Of a stretch of 6,222 bases of DNA, positions 1 through 4,400 are shown piece by piece. The first letter of the stretch is position 1; each line of letters opens with the position of its first letter. The stretch is from an uncultured Prevotella sp. Its GTDB lineage: Bacteria > Bacteroidota > Bacteroidia > Bacteroidales > Bacteroidaceae. A model generated the notes under the pieces. That model made no database searches and was not told the DNA's origin. It saw nothing but the letters and a program-made list of their open reading frames with translations. Made by a program: the position numbers and the translations under genes. The DNA is taken from NCBI GenBank assembly GCA_934281565.1, contig CAKQXI010000134.1, forward strand, positions 1 through 6,222, in the 5' to 3' direction.

Positions 1-165
1 AAGAAAGTCAAAAATGCAGCGAGGAACTTCTCTACCATAAGCAAGATGGCCCTCTCCATCTTGAAAAATGACAAGACCACCAAGGGAAGTCTCAACCTGA
101 AAAGATTGAAAGCTGGCTGGGATGAAGAGTACTTGTCAAAACTTTTGGAGGGCAGCGCAATTTAA
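1..165 (+). CDS. ISAs1-family transposase, C-terminal 54 residues (partial)
   Basis: Frame 1 is open from the first base and stops with TAA at 163-165. The visible peptide begins KKVKNAARNFSTISKMALSI and ends in a Lys-rich segment followed by KRLKAGWDEEYLSKLL and a short tail. This matches the typical C-terminus of ISAs1/H-repeat-type DDE transposases: an Asn-containing helix with A-L-(N/S)-(L/I)-L-K, then a K-x-S-(L/I)-x-x-K-R-(L/R)-K-A-G-W-(D)-x-x-Y-L segment close to the stop. Family transposases are usually around 350-400 residues, so most of the protein, including the catalytic acidic residues, lies upstream of the window. Activity therefore cannot be judged. The enzyme would catalyse cut-and-paste movement of its own element. 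It has no evident functional link to the downstream genes, beyond showing that the locus tolerates insertions. Confidence 0.85.
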   Translation, partial: KKVKNAARNFSTISKMALSILKNDKTTKGSLNLKRLKAGWDEEYLSKLLEGSAI

Positions 166-178
166 TGCGTCTGCCCTG
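161..178 (+). repeat. Probable right terminal inverted repeat of the ISAs1-family element
   Basis: The sequence TTTAATGCGTCTGCCCTG, read in reverse complement, begins CAGGGCAGACGCAT. As I recall the family, ISAs1/H-repeat elements end in CAGGGC followed by a GACGCA-like or AACGCA-like block. It sits where the right end should be, overlapping the transposase stop codon. The matching left repeat is outside the window, so this rests on family resemblance and position only. Confidence 0.6.
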
Positions 179-269
179 GACTATTTCCTGATGTAAGACA
201 GATAGGATGAAAGGGATTGTATGATAATAAACTGTCTTTCTTAAATAAGTTCAAGGCAACGAAAATATC

Positions 270-294
270 TCCAAAGTGGCATAGTATCTTTGGA
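270..294. repeat. 7-bp perfect inverted repeat with 11-nt loop
   Basis: TCCAAAG at 270-276 is the exact reverse complement of CTTTGGA at 288-294. The 11 bases between them (277-287) could form a loop. It lies in the non-coding gap between the insertion sequence and the antiterminator gene. No T run follows it on either strand, so it is not a typical intrinsic terminator. An operator or an RNA hairpin is possible. A stem of this length in AT-rich DNA could also occur by chance. Confidence 0.35.
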
Positions 295-305
295 AACAAC
301 TTGTC

Positions 306-350
306 AAATGTTAAAATATAGGTCTAAGTATAGATTTTCAACATTTTTTT
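306..350 (+). terminator. Terminator-like AT-rich hairpin followed by a T run
   Basis: AAATGTTAAAAT (306-317) can pair with ATTTTCAACATTT (334-346) as a 12-bp stem with a single bulged C at 339. The loop is 16 nt, and an inner ATA/TAT pair could shorten it. Seven T residues (344-350) follow, three of them inside the stem. On the + strand this has the form of a weak intrinsic terminator, although the stem is almost entirely A-T. It would stop transcription leaving the insertion sequence before the antiterminator gene. If a promoter lies upstream of it, it could act as an attenuator instead. Energetics were not computed. Confidence 0.35.
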
Positions 351-372
351 CTTTATTCTTGATTTGTTTCTT

Positions 373-380
373 TATCTTTG
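373..380 (+). promoter_or_regulatory. Bacteroidales-type -7 promoter element (TATCTTTG) for the antiterminator operon
   Basis: TATCTTTG matches the Bacteroidetes primary-sigma -7 consensus TAnnTTTG at every fixed position. It sits 60 bases before the ATG at 441, which would give a start near 386-388 and a leader of about 55 nt. The -33 region is only T-rich (about 344-352), without a clean TTTG, so the match is one-sided. No comparable full match is seen between the antiterminator gene and the giant gene. This favours a single long transcript starting here. Confidence 0.5.
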
Positions 381-399
381 TAGTCAAAATGTGACAATT

Positions 400-413
400 C
401 TTTCAAAAGAAAG
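400..413 (+). promoter_or_regulatory. Small leader hairpin upstream of the antiterminator start codon
   Basis: CTTTC (400-404) and GAAAG (409-413) are a perfect 5-bp inverted repeat around an AAAA loop, starting about 13 nt after the predicted transcription start. UpxY proteins are known to act on the 5' untranslated leader of their own operon and reduce premature termination there. A hairpin at this place could therefore be a pause or recognition element. That role is inference; only the symmetry is seen. Confidence 0.3.
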
Positions 414-440
414 TCTATCGGTATTCATCTAACCTCTGAA

Positions 441-1190
441 ATGACATTGGAAGATAACACCAAACAGCCAATAATGGCTAATGCTTCATTGTATAATGGG
501 CAGCCTACAGACACAGGCTCATCGTGTCCAAGTACAAAACTTACCTCTTGTACGTCCTCCATTTCTGATGATGTTAGGAATGGGGTGTCGGTGGAAAATG
601 TGCCTATGGAAAAGAAGCTGTGGTTTGTTCTTCGTGTATCGTATGGTCGCATTCTCAAGGCTCAGACCTATATTGAAGGCAAAGGTATTGATTGTTATGT
701 ACCTTTACGATATAAACAGATAACCAAACAAGGAAAGAAACACATTGTAACAGAACCATTGCTCCCTTCATTTATCTTTGTTTGTGCAACTTGTAATCAA
801 GTTGAAGCATTGTGTCGCAATATCAATGTGTCTGACAGTAGAGCACTGCTTAGTTTCTACTATGATCACACTTCCTTCCGTGAAGATGCTCCAGACAAGA
901 ATCCTCCGCTAATCATTTCTGATTCAGCCATGGATAATTTCATTCGTTTGACATCAATAAAGAATCCTCATGTCATCCCAGTTACTTCTGAGAATATCAA
1001 GTATAAGTTGGGTGATGAGGTGGTAATTATCGAAGGTGAGTTCATGGGCATTCATGGTCGAGTGGCAAGGATAGCTGGGCAGCAGAGGGTAGTCGTGGAG
1101 CTGTTTGATGGGTGTTTGGTGGCTACAGCATATGTGCCGAAAGAGGCGATGAAAATTACAGATAGAAATATCTTGCAATTTAGAATATAA
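441..1190 (+). CDS. UpxY-like NusG-family transcription antitermination protein
   Basis: The predicted product has 249 residues and the layout of specialised NusG paralogues. An NGN domain starts at about residue 59 with K-K-L-W-F-V-L-R-V-S-Y-G-R and continues through a conserved P-L-L-P-S-F-I-F-V strand near residues 108-116. A C-terminal KOW domain follows (about 188-220, YKLGDEVVIIEGEFMG, then H-G-R-V). In Bacteroides such proteins (UpxY) bind elongating RNA polymerase and let it read through early termination in long operons, classically capsule loci. Family members are usually about 170-195 residues. The first 55 residues here are an extra stretch rich in Ser, Thr and Asn. Translation could instead begin at the ATG at 606, giving 194 residues. 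I chose 441 because the frame is open and that ATG lies just after the promoter-like element. The gene is first in line before a very long gene, and no capsule gene is visible. The family call is firm; the start is not. Confidence 0.85.
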   Translation: MTLEDNTKQPIMANASLYNGQPTDTGSSCPSTKLTSCTSSISDDVRNGVSVENVPMEKKLWFVLRVSYGRILKAQTYIEGKGIDCYVPLRYKQITKQGKKHIVTEPLLPSFIFVCATCNQVEALCRNINVSDSRALLSFYYDHTSFREDAPDKNPPLIISDSAMDNFIRLTSIKNPHVIPVTSENIKYKLGDEVVIIEGEFMGIHGRVARIAGQQRVVVELFDGCLVATAYVPKEAMKITDRNILQFRI

Positions 1191-1253
1191 AAATAAATAG
1201 TAAATTATGGATAGTACAACAATGTAGATTTTTTTTTGGGGGGGGGAGTAGAA
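1191..1253 (+). other. Short AT-rich spacer after the antiterminator gene
   Basis: After the TAA at 1188-1190 the DNA is A/T-rich, up to a homopolymer tract at 1229. It contains only a trivial ATG-started peptide of six codons (1207-1227). I see no GC-rich hairpin that would form a normal terminator, so read-through from the antiterminator gene into the downstream genes is likely. Confidence 0.5.
1229..1246 (+). repeat. T9G9 homopolymer tract in the ribosome-binding region of a small ORF
   Basis: Nine T residues (1229-1237) are followed directly by nine G residues (1238-1246). The G run ends 7 bases before the ATG at 1254, where a ribosome-binding site would lie. Runs of eight or more G are rare in AT-rich genomes and slip readily during replication, so the tract length may vary between cells or isolates. 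It is outside any convincing coding frame: the upstream in-frame stop is at 1212-1214. A length change would therefore alter spacing or initiation rather than shift a reading frame. A sequencing or assembly length error at such a tract is also possible. Confidence 0.8.
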
Positions 1254-1261
1254 ATGTCTAC
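1248..1261 (+). promoter_or_regulatory. Small hairpin placing a start codon in its loop
   Basis: GTAGA (1248-1252) pairs perfectly with TCTAC (1257-1261). The loop AATG (1253-1256) contains the ATG of the small ORF at 1254. It follows the G run directly. The stem is only 5 bp, so an effect on translation is possible but weakly supported. Confidence 0.25.
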
Positions 1262-1418
1262 ACCTAATGCAGTTTCTGTTGGTAAAATAGTGAATTTTTC
1301 ATATACTATTATAGCTTTTGAGAATAGAATGAGAATGCTTTCGTGTAAAAAGGTGTACGGACATGCTTGCTCTGATCTCAGACATATTGTAAGTAAACTT
1401 CGTGAATTAAAGATTTGA
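1254..1418 (+). CDS. Small hypothetical protein, 54 residues
   Basis: The frame runs from ATG at 1254 to TGA at 1416-1418. A TTG at 1236 inside the T/G tract could add six residues, but that looks unlikely. I do not recognise the product. It begins MSTPNAVSVGKIVNFSYTII, has a hydrophobic-aromatic segment at residues 9-22, and ends in a basic helix-like stretch with D-L-R-H-I-V-S-K-L-R-E-L-K-I. No signal peptide, membrane segment or metal-binding cluster is clear, although it has two cysteines (one near residue 31, one near 38). It lies between the antiterminator gene and the giant gene on the same strand, 63 bp after the first and 38 bp before the second, so it would be co-transcribed. It is not similar in length to UpxZ (about 160 residues), the usual partner of UpxY. 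It may be a real small gene, a remnant, or chance. Confidence 0.4.
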   Translation: MSTPNAVSVGKIVNFSYTIIAFENRMRMLSCKKVYGHACSDLRHIVSKLRELKI

Positions 1419-1456
1419 ATGAATCTAAATAACAATGTCTTAACCATTACAACAAT

Positions 1457-4400
1457 ATGATGAATAACGTTATACATCAAAAACTCATATCAGTATATCT
1501 TTCTTTGCAGAAAGACTCTTTGCCAGGAAAAGGTGAAGGATGGGTTAACATGGCTAATTTTGGTCCAGCCTTGCTCAAAGCTGGCATTGATTACAGAACT
1601 ATGGGATATGAGAAGCTCAATGAATTTGTCTCCAAATCAGGTGTGTTTGAGATATATTCCGACACTTCTTGCAAAGTGCCTGTAAAATATATAAAAGAGA
1701 AAGAAGCCCTAAAGGATATTTCTAAAAAGCCTGGGGCTGAACGTGTGCAAGCGACATATATGGATTCTAAAGAGGTTTTAAAGGTTAAGAGAAGATTACG
1801 CCTGGACAATAATATATTCATTGGGCAATTTGCACCTCAGAATGAAGGATGGTATACGATAACAGATATTCGCAATACTGATTTTACAAAAATCGAGGAT
1901 AGAGAACGAGGTATAAAGAATTTGTCGATTTCGTTCAAAAGTCCGAAAAAGGAATTTAATCGTTTTGCCTATTATAAGTTCACTTGGGTATTGCTCAAAA
2001 CAGAACCGTTGAAGTTTGGTATCGATTTGCGCAAGGAAATAAAACCAGTCTTCCCTAAGGATGTCGTAAATAGTCTTTACGAGGGAATTATGCGTTATCC
2101 TGCAGGTGCTGCAAAGAAGATTGCTCGTTCGCTTGATACTCTCAAAAAGCAACTTACACAAAGCGGTAAGGAAGTGTTCATATATGAGTTGTTGCAGAAT
2201 GCTAACGACTATCCTCGTCATGCAAAAATTGATGGAAAGATTCAACCTTTGTCTGTTGATGTGGAATTCCATATTACTCAGAGCTATTTAACCTTCGAAC
2301 ATACAGGTGAATATTTCAATCCTAAAAATATTGCAGCTATTTGTGATATAAATGATGGCGAGAAGGCTGATAATACCGAAGCCATCGGATATAAAGGTAT
2401 TGGTTTTAAGACTGTTTTCCTTGACAATGACTATGTTCTTCTCAATACAGGTAATTACACATTCAGGTTCGACAAGTCTGCTACGGATGTAATCAATACA
2501 CCATGGCAGATATTGCCAATTTGGACAGAATATAATGAGGTTGATAATGAAATAAAGTCTGTATTTCGTCAGCATCCTAACGAAGAGTTCAGAGTAAAAT
2601 TCGCCCTCCAACCACGAGATACGGAAATTCTGACAAATGAAGACAGGGATGATAACTACATCGACTTGTTTACCAATGTATTTGACTCAGAGCGTGTCAT
2701 ATTGTTTATCCCGAACATCAAGAAGGTTAGCATCTTTATTGATGGTCAGGATGAGCCGATAGTACGTGAAAAAGACAATAAGGACTGGTGTGTATCAGCT
2801 TCTCTTATAGATGATATTCCTGAGGACATTACAGATAAAATAAACGATGTCTTGGAAAATCCAGACTCTCTTCGTTCGGATGGTTACGAGAAAATACCTG
2901 AGAAGTACATGAACTTCCGTAAGACTGCGGTAAAGTTTGCATGCAGGAAAGTTGGAAGAAAATTGATGCCGGTTGATGATGCCATTCTTTATTGCTATCT
3001 GCCTGCAAAGCGTGCTGATTGGGGCTTCAATTTTCTAATGAACACCGATATGGTGCCCAACGGACAGCGTGATGATATTGAGGATATCGAACTCAATCAT
3101 ATTATTTCTCGTATCGCAGGTAAACAGTTCTTTTATTGGATCAGGCAGCTTATTGAAAGCAAGAATTATGACCTTGACTCCATCTTTTCACTTATCCCAG
3201 ACTTTGATGAGTGCAAGAAGAGGCGTGTGTACAAGACGTTTATAGAGGAATTCCAAGAAGAATTTGAAAAACTTATAAAAGAAGAGCCTTTTGTTCCATG
3301 CGTGGATAAGGATGGTCGACAAACTTTTGAATGCATCGACAACATTATCAACGACATGACTGGTATGACAGTGAACGGAGTCATTTCAGACGAAGACTTC
3401 ATAAGTTTTATGGAGTTGGGTGACTATTCCTTGCCTGTTGATGAGTTAAGACAATCAGAGGCATTCATGAATTTCTTGTACAAGCATTCTCCTTCGAGCC
3501 TTGATGTAAAGGTTGATGCTGTTGTAAAGAAATGTGAGGAAACTGTTTTCCAAACATGGTTGACAGATCCCGAAAACAATACACGGTTTATAAGACATTG
3601 GTTGAGTAAGGATGAACTAAACGAGTTTGCGAAGAAAAATATATTTATTGAATACGAAGGCAATCTGTTCACAGCAGGAAGTCTCTACTATGATTTTGAC
3701 ACGAATTGTGATGGATTAGGATTCTTGTGTAGATTTGTACCGCATCTCTGTGAGGCATCAAAAGCAAATTTTGAGGAGGATGAAAATTGGAAGCCATTTG
3801 CAGACAAGTATTTTCTGCCTTTCTGTGCTGCGTCTATGATTACTGATTACATTCTATCCAACGAGGATGCTATGGCGTTACTTAACGTGCCAAGCAATTC
3901 TGTTGCATTTTATCGTTATCTTGCAGTAAAAGAAGTTGATTTAAAAGCTGACATGTCAAAGGTTCCGTACATTACAGAGGATGGAGGTGCAAGTACCGAC
4001 TATACCAATTATCACTATTTCTTCAACGAAGATGCTTATGGCTTAACATGTGAGAAATGGCTGGGAGAGAATGTTATCAACGTACTATCGCATATCTATT
4101 TTGACAGTTTGGATGATGACGACAAAGGTAACATAACTGCAATATTTGTTAATCTTGGATTCAACGAATTTGCCAAGGATTCGTTCGTTGCGACTGTCAT
4201 AGTTGACGATGCTGATTTTCGAGCAAAAGTAAACGCAGTCATAGAAAACAATTATGCCGCCAACAAAGCATTTGTTGAATATGTGTTCGATTGTGAAGCG
4301 CAGTTGAAAGAAAACTGTTTCAAGGATTATGTCTTGCGTTGTGTTGACATACACAATAATGAGGTATATCTTTGCAACGATGATGTGCGATACTTCAATC

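Larger units (their letters stand above)
1..178 (+). mobile_element. Right end of an ISAs1-family insertion sequence (5' part outside the window)
   Basis: The element is recognised by the C-terminal end of its transposase and by a terminal sequence right after it. The transposase stop codon (163-165) lies inside the apparent inverted repeat, a compact arrangement common in small insertion sequences. The last base of the element is placed at 178, where the repeat ends in CCCTG. If this is right, the target-site duplication would start at 179; the family usually duplicates about 8 to 10 bp, here something like GACTATTTCC. The left end is not in the window, so neither the duplication nor the intactness of the element can be tested. 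The family call is confident from the protein; the exact edge is less so. Confidence 0.75.

Noticed and set aside
481..723. 80-codon + strand frame overlapping the antiterminator gene
   Set aside because: It overlaps the clear NGN-domain coding frame out of phase and its peptide is not family-like.
1312..1319. TAGCTTTT as a second promoter -7 element for the giant gene
   Set aside because: It misses the final G of TAnnTTTG, has no matching -33 element and lies within the small ORF.
1411..1426. 5-bp inverted repeat AGATT/AATCT around the small ORF stop, as a terminator
   Set aside because: The stem is short and AT-rich with no following T run.
1205..1480. - strand frame running through the T9G9 tract
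   Set aside because: The Pro/Lys block comes only from the complement of the homopolymers, and the peptide shows no domain pattern.
1495..1502. TATCTTTC as a promoter element
   Set aside because: It lies inside the start of the giant gene, lacks the final G and has no downstream gene to serve.
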